DNA from: Methanobacteriota archaeon | Lineage (GTDB): Archaea > Thermoplasmatota > Poseidoniia > Poseidoniales > Poseidoniaceae | Direction of reading: 5' to 3' | DNA length: 59,518 nt | NCBI GenBank assembly: GCA_018691345.1 | Contig: JABGTJ010000062.1 | Coordinates: forward strand, 1 to 59,518 | In this document: positions 58,948 to 59,518 of the stretch, one piece after another | How positions within the stretch are numbered: position 1 is the stretch's first letter | Layout: every line of letters starts with the position of its first letter | The notes under the pieces: generated by a model | What the model saw: the letters and a program-made list of their open reading frames with translations, nothing else | Databases searched by the model: none | What the model was told of the DNA's origin: nothing | Position numbers and translations under genes: made by a program

Positions 58948-58956
58948 GGAATCACG

Positions 58957-59331
58957 ATGCCCGGAACGAGAGAGAATTTCCTTATTGCGGGCGCAATTTG
59001 CATCGTAGCCGGGGCATTTTTTACCGTTGCCAACATTATGTCCATTGCAGGTACAATTGGAATAAGTGGCATCGTTTTGTTCGTACTTGGTATGTCAATT
59101 CGCACTGAAAAGGGAATGTCCGATGAAGAAATTTCCAATTGGAAACCGGACTCGGCACAACTTCCTGATGCTGGACGTGTCATGTACAGAGTGGACATCA
59201 CGCTTGATGAGCCGAAGCAGTGCACCGTTATGTGTGGACCATGCGGGCACATCGAGTTACTCGACGGTGACCGGCCAAGTCACTTTACCTGCCCAGCATG
59301 TGCTGTTTCCCTGTGGGAAGAAGAAGAGTGA
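58957..59331 (+). CDS. two-TM protein with C-terminal zinc ribbon
   Basis: TM pair then CGPCGHIELLDGDRPSHFTCPAC. Confidence 0.6.
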   Translation: MPGTRENFLIAGAICIVAGAFFTVANIMSIAGTIGISGIVLFVLGMSIRTEKGMSDEEISNWKPDSAQLPDAGRVMYRVDITLDEPKQCTVMCGPCGHIELLDGDRPSHFTCPACAVSLWEEEE

Positions 59332-59404
59332 GCGGCAAAAAAGCGTAGGTACAAAAGCCCACAAAAAGACCTCGGGGCTCCACAGAATTGAAGGGCATGA
59401 ATTG

Positions 59405-59518
59405 ACACGACGCATCATGGACGCAGACTCCTTGCTCAACCCCGAGCGCAGAATGCTGCGTCGAATGCAAGAGAAGCCAGGACATGAATGGTCTCTTAAT
59501 GAAATTCTAGAGGCGTGC
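59405..59518 (+). CDS. truncated N-terminus of a downstream gene
   Basis: open frame to window end (TTG 59405 or ATG 59417): MDADSLLNPERRMLRRMQEKPGHEWSLNEILEA, winged-helix-like; identity unknown. Confidence 0.3.

Noticed and set aside
1-59518. CRISPR arrays, IS elements, prophage
   Set aside because: No repeat-spacer pattern, transposase, integrase or terminal repeats seen; both tRNAs are intact without adjacent integrase.

Overview
The window is gene-dense, with about 54 protein genes and 2 tRNAs. I saw no rRNA, CRISPR array or IS element. It looks like a marine planktonic euryarchaeon of the Marine Group II / Poseidoniales type; this is inferred from archaeal tRNAs, TgtA, CTP-dependent RibK, archaeal NadM, DRG GTPase and split GcvPA/GcvPB, and was not tested. 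Main blocks: a glycine cleavage cluster (gcvPB, gcvPA, gcvT) interrupted by a glycosyltransferase; an HTH-ThiN (ThiR-like) regulator followed by a thiamine-type ABC transporter; a SPFH/zinc-ribbon gene pair; a sufCBDSE-sufT operon divergent from a NifU-like gene; a TgtA-like protein; a double ABC exporter operon with a calcium-binding-like ectodomain; truA/ribK; a PATAN-like/DUF835 + DnaA-like AAA+ + YkgJ chain; citrate synthase; a GDPD; TatC; PHP; and folD. Strongest leads: (1) a DnaA-like AAA+ protein with Walker A Lys changed to Arg, coupled to a DUF835 protein; (2) a GDPD whose catalytic HRG motif sits at the C-terminus, suggesting circular permutation; (3) a TgtA that appears to have lost its zinc site; (4) the ThiR-thiBPQ locus with a palindrome upstream; (5) repeated tail-to-tail gene junctions with no intergenic space. 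All homology calls come from reading motifs by eye; no database search was run.
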